Shown here piece after piece: positions 8,587 through 18,404 of a stretch of 35,670 nt of DNA. A program made the position numbers and the translations under genes. The first letter of the stretch is position 1; each line of letters starts with the position of its first letter. The notes under the pieces are model-generated. The model did not search any database. It was not told the origin of the DNA and saw nothing but the letters and a program-made list of their open reading frames with translations. The DNA comes from Ramlibacter sp. (GTDB lineage Bacteria > Pseudomonadota > Gammaproteobacteria > Burkholderiales > Burkholderiaceae_C): positions 1 to 35,670 of the forward strand of contig JAQZBU010000023.1 of assembly GCA_029237735.1 (NCBI GenBank), read 5' to 3'.

Positions 8587-8998
8587 TTTTGGCAGTTTCC
8601 AAAATACTTTGCATTTCTTGTCTATTCGTGAAACCAGAACCCTGTTACTTGGGATCGCCCTCGCATAAGCTTTGACCTAACCAGGGAAAGGAACATGCGA
8701 TGAAAAATGAACTGGGGAGCATCCCCGCAGTGGCACCGGACGACTGGCAACAACTGAACGTTGCCATTGACATCGTTGCATCACTGGCCGAGCAGGCATC
8801 AAGAAATGCAAATAATGGCATCAGAGAACTATCAATGTCCAAGGCTTTCGATGCCACATTCGCCTACATGGTCGAGTACCTTCACCATCTCACGATAGAC
8901 CAGGATACCCCGAGCGCTGCTCTAGCCAAGGCAGCGACAGCAGCGACATTCGACATTGATGCTCTGAGAGCGCTTCTGACGCGCATGGGTCCTCACCA
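8587..8998 (+). repeat. Tandem duplication, copy 2
   Basis: This is the second copy of the unit described at 7988-8410, in the same orientation. It includes the same leader (CCTGTTACTTGGGATCGCCC, GCATAAGCTTTGACC, CCAGGGAAAGGA) and the gene through ALRALLTRMG. Similarity ends at about 8998, where copy 1 has its stop codon and copy 2 does not. Confidence 0.88.
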
Positions 8999-9116
8999 TG
9001 GCCGCCTTCAAGACGTGTCCCCTCCCGCGGAGCGTCCCGCAGCGAGACTTCGTGGGCCAACAGGGGCATTTTTGCCCCTGGCTGCCGTAATGGATTCCCC
9101 GGCGCGTTATTTATGA
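8700..9116 (+). CDS. Hypothetical small helical protein, duplicated orphan copy 2 with C-terminal extension
   Basis: This is a paralogue of the 8102-8410 product. The first 100 residues share DDWQQLNVAIDIVASLAEQAS, DATFAYMVEYLHHLTIDQDTP and DALRALLTRMG. The ATG at 8700 follows AGGGAAAGGA. The stop present in copy 1 is lost: copy 2 reads ATGGGTCCTCACCATGG, so the frame continues about 38 residues into low-complexity sequence (PPAERPAARLRGPTG) to 9116. That extension crosses a perfect hairpin at 9061-9080 and probably reflects stop loss rather than a domain. The function is unknown. Confidence 0.65.
   Translation: MKNELGSIPAVAPDDWQQLNVAIDIVASLAEQASRNANNGIRELSMSKAFDATFAYMVEYLHHLTIDQDTPSAALAKAATAATFDIDALRALLTRMGPHHGRLQDVSPPAERPAARLRGPTGAFLPLAAVMDSPARYL
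9061..9080. terminator. Perfect hairpin, possible terminator
   Basis: CAGGGGCA and TGCCCCTG form a perfect 8-bp stem with a TTTT loop. The stem is GC-rich but no T-run follows, so intrinsic termination is uncertain. It lies inside the C-terminal extension of the second orphan gene and upstream of the glycine-rich gene. It probably marks the original end of transcription of the first or the leader of the second. Confidence 0.45.
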
Positions 9117-9122
9117 AGACCG

Positions 9123-9144
9123 GCAGCTCGGGTGCAAGAGCTGC
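9123..9144. promoter_or_regulatory. Inverted repeat in leader of the glycine-rich gene
   Basis: GCAGCTC and GAGCTGC are separated by 8 bases, 37 bp before the GTG start of the glycine-rich protein. It could be a leader hairpin or a regulator site. No promoter boxes are convincing around it. Confidence 0.35.
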
Positions 9145-9180
9145 AGCATCACTTTCGATAGATTCGACAGGGAGCCCATC

Positions 9181-10767
<1,587 letters not shown>

Positions 10768-10789
10768 CCAACCCGGCGACGATCAAAAA

Positions 10790-13642
10790 CTAATGCGCCT
10801 TCTCCCAGTTCTCGCCGATCCCGATCTCGGCGAGCAGCGGCGCGCGCAACTCGGCGACGCCGGCCATGAGGCGCGGGATCTCGCTGCGCACCCACTCCAC
10901 CTCGTCCTCAGGCACCTCGAACACCAGTTCGTCGTGCACCTGCATGATCATTTTCGTGCGGCGCCTCTGCTCATCCAACACGTCCTGCACCTTCACCATC
11001 GAAAGCTTGATCAGGTCGGCGGCCGTGCCTTGCATCGGCGCGTTGATGGCCGCGCGCTCGGCGCCGCCGCGGCGCGGGCCGTTGGGTGAATTGATCTCCG
11101 GCAGGTACAGCCTGCGGCCGAACACGGTCTCGACATAGCCCTTGCTCTTTGCCGACAGGCGCGTTTCGTCCATGTACTGCTTCACGCCGGGATACCGTTC
11201 GAAATAGCGCTGGATGTAGTTCTTGGCCGCCGTGTTGTCGATGCCCAGGTTGCGCGCCAGGCCGAAGCTGCTCATGCCGTAGATCAGGCCGAAGTTGATC
11301 ACCTTGGCATAGCGGCGCTGCTCGCTCGTGACTTCGCCGGGGGCAACGCCGAACACTTCCGCCGCCGTGGCGCGGTGCACGTCCAGGCCTTCGCGAAACG
11401 CGCGCAGCAGCGCATCATCTTCGCTGAGGTGCGCCATGATGCGCAGCTCGATCTGGCTGTAGTCGGCGCTGGCGATGAAGTGGCCGGGCGGCGCGATAAA
11501 GGCTTCTCGCACGCGCCGGCCTTCGGCGGTCTTCACCGGAATGTTCTGCAGGTTGGGGTCGTTGCTCGACAGGCGGCCCGTCACCGCGACGGCCTGCGCG
11601 TAGTGCGTGTGCACGCGGCCCGTGCGCGGATGCGCCATTTGCGCGAGTTTGTCGGTGTAGGTGCCCTTGAGTTTCGACAACCCTCGATGCTCCAGCAGCT
11701 TGGCGGGCAGAGGGTAATCCTCGGCAAGCTTTTCCAGCACTTCTTCGTCGGTGCTTGCCACGCCGCTCGGTGTCTTCTTGACCACCGGCAGGCCGAGCTT
11801 GGTAAAGAGGATCTCCCCAATCTGCTTGGGCGATCCGAGGTTGAACGGCTGGCCCGCGAGGTCGTGCGCATCCTTCTCGAGTTGCATCATGCGCTGGCCG
11901 AGTTCGGCGCTTTGCTTCGCGAGGATGGGCCCGTCGATCAACACGCCGTTGCGCTCCACGCGGTAGAGCGCCTCGCTGCTCCTGATTTCCAACTCGTAGA
12001 TGAAACGCAGCTTGCTGTCCTTCTCAAGCCGCGGCCAGAGCGCCTGGTGCACATCGAGCGTCTGGTCGGAGTCTTCGCAGGAGTACTCGGCGGCCTTCTC
12101 CACAGAGACTTGCGCGAACGGGATCTGGTGCGCACCCTTGCCGGTGATGGTTTCGTAGTCGATACCGCTGCGCCCCAGGTGCCGCTCGGCCAGGCTGGCC
12201 AGGCCATGCGGCTTGTGTACTTCGAGCACGTAGCTTTGCAGCATGGTGTCGTGGGCATAGCCCTGCACTTCGATGCCGTGGTTGGCGAACACGTGCCGGT
12301 CGTACTTGATGTGCTGGCCCAGCTTCAGTTTGGCGGGGTTCTCCAGCCAGGGCTTGAGCTTCGCCAGCACTTCATCGCGCGGGAGCTGCTCGGGCGCGTC
12401 GCCGTAGCTGTGAGCCAGCGGAATGTACGCCGCCTCGCCGGGCTTGACGCTGAACGACAAGCCGATGATCTCGGCCAGCATCTCGTCGAGCGAACTGGTC
12501 TCGGTGTCGACAGCCACCAGTTCGGCGGCTTCGATTTTTGCGAGCCAGTCGTCCAGCTGTGCCCACGTAAAGATCGTGTCGTACTGCAGGTTGCTGGCCT
12601 GCGAGATGCCCGAGAGGTCCGGCTCCTCGAAAAGCCCGCCTGCGGGCTGCCCCGTGCCCACTTTCCTCGTGCGCTTGTGTTCCTCGATCAGTTCGGGGGG
12701 CACCTCGTGGGTCTCGAGCTGCTTGACCAGGCCTTTGAAGCCGTACTTCTCGTAGAAGGCTTTCAGCCCCTCGGTATCCTGGCCATCGGTGACCTTGATG
12801 TCTTCGAGCGACGGCAGGCCGGGGATGTAGTCCGTCAGCTCGCAGTCTTTCTTGATGGTCAGCAGCTCGCGGCCCTTGGGCAGCCAGTCGAGCGCGCGGC
12901 GCAGGTTCTCGCCGACGGCGCCCTTCACCTCGTGCGCGCGCGCCACCAGCGCGTCAAGCGAGCCGTATTCCTGCAGCAGCTTGACAGCTGTCTTGGGGCC
13001 CACCTTGTCCACACCGGGCACGTTGTCGACCGCGTCGCCGACCAGCGTCTGGTAGTCCACCATCAGACGCGGCGGCACGCCGAACTCGGCCTCGACGCCG
13101 GCAACATCCCGCTTGCGATCGTTCATGGTGTCGATGACCATGACATGATCATTGACCAGTTGGGAGAGGTCCTTGTCGCCGCTGGAGATCACGGTCTCGA
13201 TATCGCGCTCGGTCGCCATGCAGGCCAGCGTGCCGATCACGTCGTCGGCCTCCACGCCGGGGATGTTCAGCACCTTCCAGCCCAGCAGCCTCACCACCTC
13301 GTGGATCGGGTCGATCTGCAGCCGCAGGTCGGGCGGCATCGGCGAGCGGTTGGCCTTGTACTCGGGGTAGAGCGCGTCGCGGAAGGTCGGGCCCGGCGCG
13401 TCGAACACGCAGGCCACGTAATCGGCGCGGACGTCCTTGCGCAGCTTTTGCAGCATGTTGATCATGCCGCGGATGGCGCCGGTCGCGGGGCTTTCCGGGT
13501 CGCCCGGCACCGCTCGCAGGTCGGGCATCGCGTGGTAGGCGCGGTACAGATAGCTGGAGCCATCCACCAGCAGCAACACCTTGCGTCCGTTGCCGCCGGT
13601 TTCGGCTTTTTCAGTGGTTTCGTCTTGGGTCAGCTCGCTCAT
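10790..13642 (-). CDS. polA: DNA polymerase I
   Basis: This is the repair and Okazaki-fragment polymerase with all three activities in one chain (950 residues from the chosen start). The N-terminal 5' nuclease shows LLLVDGSSYLYRAYHAMP, GVEADDVIGTLA and SSGDKDLSQLV. The central 3'-5' exonuclease keeps its catalytic acids in VAVDTETSSLDE, KYDRHVFANHG and YSCEDSDQT, so proofreading looks intact. The polymerase domain has motif A (DYSQIELRIMAHLSEDD), motif B (RRYAKVINFGLIYGMSSFG) and motif C (MQVHDELVFEVPEDE). MSELTQ at 13642 is the likely start. An ATG at 13651 and a GTG at 13672 are also in frame, and none has a strong ribosome site. It is divergent from the DUF2782 gene, an arrangement common in Burkholderiales. 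Confidence 0.97.
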   Translation of the reverse strand: MSELTQDETTEKAETGGNGRKVLLLVDGSSYLYRAYHAMPDLRAVPGDPESPATGAIRGMINMLQKLRKDVRADYVACVFDAPGPTFRDALYPEYKANRSPMPPDLRLQIDPIHEVVRLLGWKVLNIPGVEADDVIGTLACMATERDIETVISSGDKDLSQLVNDHVMVIDTMNDRKRDVAGVEAEFGVPPRLMVDYQTLVGDAVDNVPGVDKVGPKTAVKLLQEYGSLDALVARAHEVKGAVGENLRRALDWLPKGRELLTIKKDCELTDYIPGLPSLEDIKVTDGQDTEGLKAFYEKYGFKGLVKQLETHEVPPELIEEHKRTRKVGTGQPAGGLFEEPDLSGISQASNLQYDTIFTWAQLDDWLAKIEAAELVAVDTETSSLDEMLAEIIGLSFSVKPGEAAYIPLAHSYGDAPEQLPRDEVLAKLKPWLENPAKLKLGQHIKYDRHVFANHGIEVQGYAHDTMLQSYVLEVHKPHGLASLAERHLGRSGIDYETITGKGAHQIPFAQVSVEKAAEYSCEDSDQTLDVHQALWPRLEKDSKLRFIYELEIRSSEALYRVERNGVLIDGPILAKQSAELGQRMMQLEKDAHDLAGQPFNLGSPKQIGEILFTKLGLPVVKKTPSGVASTDEEVLEKLAEDYPLPAKLLEHRGLSKLKGTYTDKLAQMAHPRTGRVHTHYAQAVAVTGRLSSNDPNLQNIPVKTAEGRRVREAFIAPPGHFIASADYSQIELRIMAHLSEDDALLRAFREGLDVHRATAAEVFGVAPGEVTSEQRRYAKVINFGLIYGMSSFGLARNLGIDNTAAKNYIQRYFERYPGVKQYMDETRLSAKSKGYVETVFGRRLYLPEINSPNGPRRGGAERAAINAPMQGTAADLIKLSMVKVQDVLDEQRRRTKMIMQVHDELVFEVPEDEVEWVRSEIPRLMAGVAELRAPLLAEIGIGENWEKAH

Positions 13643-13698
13643 GGCAGGCATTGTGCCTGCGGGCGCGGGCACCCTCCGGGCCGTCCTACAATCTCCCC

Positions 13699-14025
13699 AT
13701 GCACCCTAGATTCCTGCTCCTCGCCCCGCTCCTGGCCTGCACCGCCCTGGCCGCGCAGACGCCTGCGGCGCCAGCCCAGCAGCCGCCCCAGCTCGAAGGC
13801 CGCAAAAACCAGAAGGTCGAGCACATCCGGGTGGAGGACGAAGCCGTCATCATCGACGAAGTGCGCTACGCCGGCCAGACGCAGAGCATCACCGTCAAGC
13901 CCAAGGGCAACATGCCCGAATACGAGATCCAGCCCACGGACATGGCGCGCTCACGCCCGGGCGACCACCGGGACGGCATCTCCAGCGCCACCGGCCAGCG
14001 CGTCTGGAACGTCCTTAAATTCTGA
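13699..14025 (+). CDS. DUF2782-family exported protein
   Basis: This is a 108-residue protein with a signal peptide ([19 protein letters not shown], probably cut near residue 20) and a Pro/Ala linker. A compact conserved domain follows: [22 protein letters not shown], then [13 protein letters not shown] and RVWNVLKF. The family is widespread in betaproteobacteria and usually sits directly before homoserine kinase. No function is established. The start at 13699 leaves the signal peptide intact. An earlier in-frame ATG would add a non-signal prefix. Its stop overlaps the next start (TGATG), so it is translationally coupled to thrB. Confidence 0.85.
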   Translation: MHPRFLLLAPLLACTALAAQTPAAPAQQPPQLEGRKNQKVEHIRVEDEAVIIDEVRYAGQTQSITVKPKGNMPEYEIQPTDMARSRPGDHRDGISSATGQRVWNVLKF

Positions 14026-15002
14026 TGGCGGTCTTCACCGAAGTCTCCGAGAGCGAGGCCCGCGAGCTGGTGCGCGCGCTCCAGCTCGGCGAGATGCGCG
14101 AGCTGCGCGGCATCCACGGCGGCATCGAGAACACCAACTACTTCCTCACGACCGATCGGGGCGAGTATGTGCTGACGCTGTTCGAGCGCCTGACCATCGA
14201 GCAACTCCCGTTCTACCTGCACCTGATGAAGCACCTGGCGCAGCACGGCATCCCGGTGCCGGAGCCCCAGTCGCTGCCCGCCAGCGCTTCCGCCGCGAAC
14301 CCGGACGGGCAGCTGTTGCACATCGTATGCGGCAAGCCCGCGGCGGTTGTCGACAAGTTGCGCGGCCACAGTGAACTCGCGCCGACGCTCGCCCATTGCG
14401 CCGCGGTGGGCGAAATGCTGGCGCGCATGCACATCGCCGCGCGCGACTACCCCCGCAGCCAGCCCAACCTGCGCGGCCTGGCGTGGTGGAACGAGACGGT
14501 GCCCGTCGTGCTGCCCCACGTCGACGAGGCACAGCGCGTGCTGCTCTGCGGCGAGCTGGCCTTCCAGAACCACATCGCACAAGGCTCCGCGTATGCCGCC
14601 CTGCCCCGCGGCCCTATCCATGCCGACCTGTTCCGCGACAACGTCATGTTCGAGGACGGCCGACTGACCGGCTTCTTCGACTTTTATTTCGCGGGCGTGG
14701 ACACCTGGCTTTTCGACATCGCGGTGTGCCTGAACGACTGGTGCATCCACCTGCCCACCGGCGCACCCGACGATGCCAGGGCCGATGCCTTCCTGCGCGC
14801 GTATGGCGCAGTGCGCCCGCTGGCTGCCTCCGAGCGGCGGCTGCTGCCGGCCATGCTGCGCGCCGGCGCCCTGCGCTTCTGGATTTCCCGCCTGTGGGAC
14901 TTCCACCTTCCACGGGAAGCCGCGATGCTCAAGCCGCACGATCCGGCGCACTTCGAGCGGGTGCTGCGCCATCGGGTGCGACACGGCGCTGCTACCCTGT
15001 AG
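14025..15002 (+). CDS. thrB: Homoserine kinase (APH-type ThrB)
   Basis: It phosphorylates homoserine at the penultimate step of threonine synthesis (EC 2.7.1.39). The 325-residue length fits the ThrB form found in pseudomonads and betaproteobacteria, which belongs to the aminoglycoside phosphotransferase fold and not the GHMP fold. Visible features are [24 protein letters not shown] near residue 28, the catalytic [22 protein letters not shown] segment near 197-218, and [13 protein letters not shown]. The start overlaps the DUF2782 stop by 1 bp. Confidence 0.95.
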   Translation: MAVFTEVSESEARELVRALQLGEMRELRGIHGGIENTNYFLTTDRGEYVLTLFERLTIEQLPFYLHLMKHLAQHGIPVPEPQSLPASASAANPDGQLLHIVCGKPAAVVDKLRGHSELAPTLAHCAAVGEMLARMHIAARDYPRSQPNLRGLAWWNETVPVVLPHVDEAQRVLLCGELAFQNHIAQGSAYAALPRGPIHADLFRDNVMFEDGRLTGFFDFYFAGVDTWLFDIAVCLNDWCIHLPTGAPDDARADAFLRAYGAVRPLAASERRLLPAMLRAGALRFWISRLWDFHLPREAAMLKPHDPAHFERVLRHRVRHGAATL

Positions 15003-15045
15003 CCTTCAGCGCGCAAAATCGCGCGACCCCATCACGTACCCGCCA

Positions 15046-15837
15046 ATGAAACTCAACATCGTTCCTGCTCGCAATGGCATCCAATGGGTCAAGCTCGGCA
15101 TCAAAACCTTCGGAAAGCAGCCATTGGCACTCACCGGCCTGTTCTTCATGTACACGGCCGCCTTCTCGATCTTGCTCCTGGTGCCCGTGGTGGGGTTCGT
15201 CCTGGCGCTGGGCATTGTGCCGGCGGCAACACTGGGACTGATGGCGGCGACACAAGAGGCCGAGAAAGGCCGCTTTCCCATGCCCACGGTGCTGATCAGC
15301 GCTTTCCGCGCCGGCAAGCAGCGTCTGCGCGCGATGCTGGTTCTGGGCCTGCTCTACGCGGGGGCCTGCTTCATCGTGATGTCGCTGCTCCCGCTGCTGG
15401 TGGATGTTCCGCAGCAGCAGACGCCCGCCACGACCGAATCGATGCTGACGCCGCAGTTCCAGATGGTGCTGCTGGTCGGCGCCTTGCTGTATCTGCCGGT
15501 TTCGCTGATGTTCTGGCACGCGCCCGCGCTCGTGCACTGGCATGGCGTTTCGCCTGTCAAGAGCCTGTTCTTCAGCACCGTCGCCTGCCTGCGCAACGCG
15601 CGCGCGTTCTTCATGTACGCCCTGGCCTGGATCGGCGTGGTGTTCGTTGCCGCTTTGGTGATCACCCTCATCGCCACCATGACCAGCAACCCGCAGGTCG
15701 CGGCAGCCGCCCTCATGCCCCTGGGCCTGCTGATCACCGCCATGTTTTCCACGTCGCTGTACTTCACGTTCCGCGACAGCTTCGTCGCCGATGCCGACAC
15801 GGACGCCCAACCACACCCCCCCGGAGAAGCCCCATGA
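15046..15837 (+). CDS. BPSS1780-family integral membrane protein
   Basis: The ATG at 15046 gives 263 residues (MKLNIVPARNGIQWVKLGIKTF). The frame also runs open upstream through thrB, but without a plausible start. There are about six hydrophobic segments, with KQPLALTGLFFMYTAAFSILLLVPVVG, a central FWHAPALVHWHGVSPVKSLFFSTVAC motif and FRDSF near the end. This pattern matches an uncharacterised membrane family of Burkholderiales. Function is unknown. It lies 43 bp after thrB and overlaps the FecR-domain gene by 4 bp. Confidence 0.8.
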   Translation: MKLNIVPARNGIQWVKLGIKTFGKQPLALTGLFFMYTAAFSILLLVPVVGFVLALGIVPAATLGLMAATQEAEKGRFPMPTVLISAFRAGKQRLRAMLVLGLLYAGACFIVMSLLPLLVDVPQQQTPATTESMLTPQFQMVLLVGALLYLPVSLMFWHAPALVHWHGVSPVKSLFFSTVACLRNARAFFMYALAWIGVVFVAALVITLIATMTSNPQVAAAALMPLGLLITAMFSTSLYFTFRDSFVADADTDAQPHPPGEAP

Positions 15838-16589
15838 CGCAGCACACCCTCGACGGTCGCACCGAACAGGAAGTCCTGTGGTTCCAGCGCCGCAGCTTCC
15901 TGCAGGCTGCGGCCGCCTGGAGCGCCATGGGCGGCCTCGCCGCGGCGCAGGCGCAGCAGCGCAGCAACATCGTGGAGCTTCGGGGAGACGCGATGCTGAA
16001 CGGCCGGCGCCTGACCAACGCGCAGACGATCCAGACCGGCGACAGCGTGGAGACGGGGCCGGGTTCGCAACTGGTGTTCGTTGTCGGCAATGCCTCCTAC
16101 CTGATGCGCCAGAACACACGGCTGACCGTGGAGCGCGGCCAAACGCTCAACGCCGTCAGCGTGCTGCGCATGCTCACCGGCGCCGTGGCCAGCGTCTGGG
16201 GCCGCGGCACACCGCGCCAGATCGTCACGCCCACGCTCACGGCCGGCATCCGCGGAACGGGCGTGTACACCGAGGTGTTTCCGCAGCAGGGGCACCGCAG
16301 TTACTTCTGCAATTGTTATGGCATCGTGGCCATGAGCGCCGGCCCCGACAGGACCGTGTCGCGCTCTGACTACCACCAGTCGTTCTGGGGCGAGGCGGAG
16401 GCGAAGAACGGCCGATTCCTCACCCCGGCCCAAGCGATCAACCATACCGATGAGGAACTGGAATACCTGGCCCGCCTGGTCAACCAGCGCACGGCCTGGG
16501 AGATCGCGGGCAGGAAAGGGGTGAAGGATGGCGCGGGCTATATGCAGCAGCAGCCGGCTTCCGCGCACCCCGCGATGCAGATGAAGTGA
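15834..16589 (+). CDS. Tat-exported FecR-domain protein
   Basis: The start (ATGA overlap with the preceding gene) gives 251 residues. A twin-arginine signal is visible (FQRRSFLQAAAAW, residues 17-29), with probable cleavage after AQA near 40. The FecR-type beta-rich domain covers about 45-150: LRGDAMLNGRRLTNAQTIQTGDSVETGPGSQLVFVVG, then LRMLTGAVASVWGRG and VTPTLTAGIRGTGVYTE. True FecR regulators carry a membrane anchor and sit by sigma factors; here neither is seen. This is therefore a periplasmic FecR-like domain protein of unknown role. A CNCYG segment supplies two cysteines. Confidence 0.82.
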   Translation: MTQHTLDGRTEQEVLWFQRRSFLQAAAAWSAMGGLAAAQAQQRSNIVELRGDAMLNGRRLTNAQTIQTGDSVETGPGSQLVFVVGNASYLMRQNTRLTVERGQTLNAVSVLRMLTGAVASVWGRGTPRQIVTPTLTAGIRGTGVYTEVFPQQGHRSYFCNCYGIVAMSAGPDRTVSRSDYHQSFWGEAEAKNGRFLTPAQAINHTDEELEYLARLVNQRTAWEIAGRKGVKDGAGYMQQQPASAHPAMQMK

Positions 16590-16599
16590 CCTCGCCGGC

Positions 16600-16860
16600 T
16601 CAGCGCCGCGTCGGCCGGTTCTTCTGCCAGATGGCCAGCAAGATGAGGCCGTAGGCGATGACACGCACGCTGTAGAACGCGGCGCCATCCTCATCGACGA
16701 TCCACAGCACGCCCAGCACCAGCCGGTTCGCGGCCTCGATCAGGAAAGACAGCGCGAAGTACAGGAAAAAGCGGTCGCGCGTATGGCGCCAGAAGCGCAG
16801 GAAGAACAGCGAGGCCAGCAGGGATGCTATCGCTATGGCGCCGGTGAGCATCTGCTCCAT
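16600..16860 (-). CDS. Small membrane protein, DUF5985-like
   Basis: An AGAGGAG site favours the ATG at 16860 over the overlapping GTG at 16866, giving 86 residues. Three hydrophobic helices are visible (LTGAIAIASLLASLFFLRFW, FFLYFALSFLIEAANRLVLG, VRVIAYGLILLAIWQ) with basic loops such as FWRHTRDRF. The arrangement resembles DUF5985 proteins, which often occur as adjacent pairs; the neighbour upstream looks like a partner. The function is unknown. Confidence 0.7.
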   Translation of the reverse strand: MEQMLTGAIAIASLLASLFFLRFWRHTRDRFFLYFALSFLIEAANRLVLGVLWIVDEDGAAFYSVRVIAYGLILLAIWQKNRPTRR

Positions 16861-16862
16861 GG

Positions 16863-17120
16863 TCACTCCTCTTCCCAGATCAGGCCGAACAGCAGCAGCA
16901 GCGGTGCGGCCAGCGCAACGGTCAGCCGCAACAGCGTCATGTCCACGGTGGGCAGCACCAGCTTGTCGATGACCAGCAGGAAGTTATTCAGGCTCAGCCC
17001 CGCGAAGCACAAGGCGCTCCAGAACAACAGGCGCGAGCGGCTGTTGAGCCAGCCCCGCCACAGCAGGGCGAAGCAGGCGAGCGACGTGAGCATGCACAGG
17101 GAGTAGATCAGCGGGGCCAT
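16863..17120 (-). CDS. Small membrane protein, DUF5985-like partner
   Basis: This is an 85-residue product with three membrane helices (LIYSLCMLTSLACFALLWRGW, LLFWSALCFAGLSLNNFLLVID, LRLTVALAAPLLLLFGLIW). The RSRLLFWSALCFAGLSLNN segment is similar in shape to RDRFFLYFALSFLIEAANR of its neighbour, so the two look like diverged paralogues. An AAAGGA site precedes the ATG. It ends just before the next start, and the two probably form a heteromer, which is inference. Confidence 0.7.
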   Translation of the reverse strand: MAPLIYSLCMLTSLACFALLWRGWLNSRSRLLFWSALCFAGLSLNNFLLVIDKLVLPTVDMTLLRLTVALAAPLLLLFGLIWEEE

Positions 17121-17123
17121 GCA

Positions 17124-17504
17124 TCAGTCCTTTCGCAAGCGGAAAGCATCGGCAAACTGGAACGCGCGCCGGTCCACGCTGGAGTGGATCAGGTCAGTGA
17201 CTGCAACGAGGTTCGACGCGTAAAGGTGTGCCAGCCGCTCGAGCAAGGCCGCCAACTCCGCCTGTGGCTCGTACGTGTAGGATCCTTGGGTGTCGCTTTC
17301 GGTGACGATGCCGCCCGAGTGAAGGCTCGCGAGCAGTTCGGCGGCCCGCGGCTCGGGCAGGTACAGGCGCCGCGCGAGGATGGGTGCCGTCCAGGCGGTG
17401 CCTTGCTCACGCTGGAGCAGCAGGATCGCCTCCAGGTACGGAACCGACGGCACGCTCGTGAGAATGAAGCGCCGCAGGTCGTCGGGCATGTCGGCGGCCG
17501 TCAT
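17124..17504 (-). CDS. Hypothetical protein, possible winged-helix fold
   Basis: This is a 126-residue soluble protein starting at the ATG at 17504, which overlaps the stop of the upstream gene (TGATG). The segment SVPYLEAILLLQREQGTAWTAPILARRLYLPEPRAAELLASLHSGGIVTES followed by YTYEP reads like a small helix-turn-helix with a wing. No family is recognised. It could regulate its own operon or simply be a structural protein. It lies 3 bp before the DUF5985-like gene. Confidence 0.65.
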   Translation of the reverse strand: MTAADMPDDLRRFILTSVPSVPYLEAILLLQREQGTAWTAPILARRLYLPEPRAAELLASLHSGGIVTESDTQGSYTYEPQAELAALLERLAHLYASNLVAVTDLIHSSVDRRAFQFADAFRLRKD

Positions 17505-18313
17505 CAACGCCTGGCCGTGTCTTTGGCCACCTGGGCCCTGAACTCCGCGAGTTTCGCCTTCAGCCGGCGCGCATTCACGGGGCCGGCACGGACAAGGATT
17601 TTTTGCCCCGCCGTGAGCGACTCGAGCGCCGGGTCCGCATACTCATACCGGACCCACGGGCGTTCGGATGGGATGGGGCCCTTGACCTCGACCAGGCGCA
17701 GCCTGACCGGATATTCAACCTCCGGCGTCGCGAGCAGGGTGTCGATGACTTCCACCAGCCGGTCATTGAAGTAGCGCTTGGGGTAGCCCAATTCCTCGTA
17801 GGCCCTTTGTAGCAGCGGGTACATGCGCCGATAAAGCTGTGCCACCCGCGCCGTATCCGTGCCTTCGGCCAGCAGCACCAGCGGTGTGTAGCGGGCCGCG
17901 TTGTCCGCGCCGATCACCGGGCCGTCCGGCAGTTCTTGCACCGTGAAGCGCCCGCCTGTGGGATTGACCGGCCACAGTGCCGCCGGCGCGTGGGGGCGGC
18001 CGAGGTTGTCCACGGTGGCCGCGAAGCGGCGCGGGAAGTCGCTGGTCTGCAGAAACGATGCCACGGCCTTGCGGCCCAGCAACTCGGTGAGGGCCGCGTC
18101 CACCTGGCCGGCAGCCAGCGGACCGGACGGCTCTTCCAGCGGATGTTCGATCGCGGGCGGGGCAACCACGGCCGAGCTGGCGGGCGGCTGCGGGGGCTCC
18201 GCCACGGGCACGGCAGGGACTCGCCCAGGCGTCTGGCTGAACCACCAGATCACCATGCCAGCGACGGCAACGCCAAGGATGAGCAGCAATGCGGTCCGCA
18301 CCCAGCTGCTCAT
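17504..18313 (-). CDS. DUF3014-family membrane-anchored protein
   Basis: This is a 269-residue product with one N-terminal membrane helix (WVRTALLLILGVAVAGMVIWWF) and a Pro/Ala linker. The conserved periplasmic domain shows LLGRKAVASFLQTSDFPRRFAATVDNLGR, YTPLVLLAEGTDTARVAQLYRRMYPLLQRAYEELGYP and DRLVEVIDTLLATPE. That matches DUF3014, whose function is unknown. The ATG at 18313 has a GCGAGGG site; an in-frame ATG at 18343 has none. It is the first gene of a four-gene minus-strand operon. Confidence 0.78.
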   Translation of the reverse strand: MSSWVRTALLLILGVAVAGMVIWWFSQTPGRVPAVPVAEPPQPPASSAVVAPPAIEHPLEEPSGPLAAGQVDAALTELLGRKAVASFLQTSDFPRRFAATVDNLGRPHAPAALWPVNPTGGRFTVQELPDGPVIGADNAARYTPLVLLAEGTDTARVAQLYRRMYPLLQRAYEELGYPKRYFNDRLVEVIDTLLATPEVEYPVRLRLVEVKGPIPSERPWVRYEYADPALESLTAGQKILVRAGPVNARRLKAKLAEFRAQVAKDTARR

Positions 18314-18404
18314 GGCCGCACCCTCGCCGGGCACGAGGCCCATCGGTGAATCGCTCGCGCATCCATTCGTGCAAATCTAACACGGTCGTCGCTATGATGG
18401 CCAC

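Noticed and set aside
11375..14374. Plus-strand frame of 999 codons across polA and into thrB
   Set aside because: It is the antisense of polA and shows the His/Val/Leu/Gln-rich composition of a shadow frame. PolA has all catalytic motifs.
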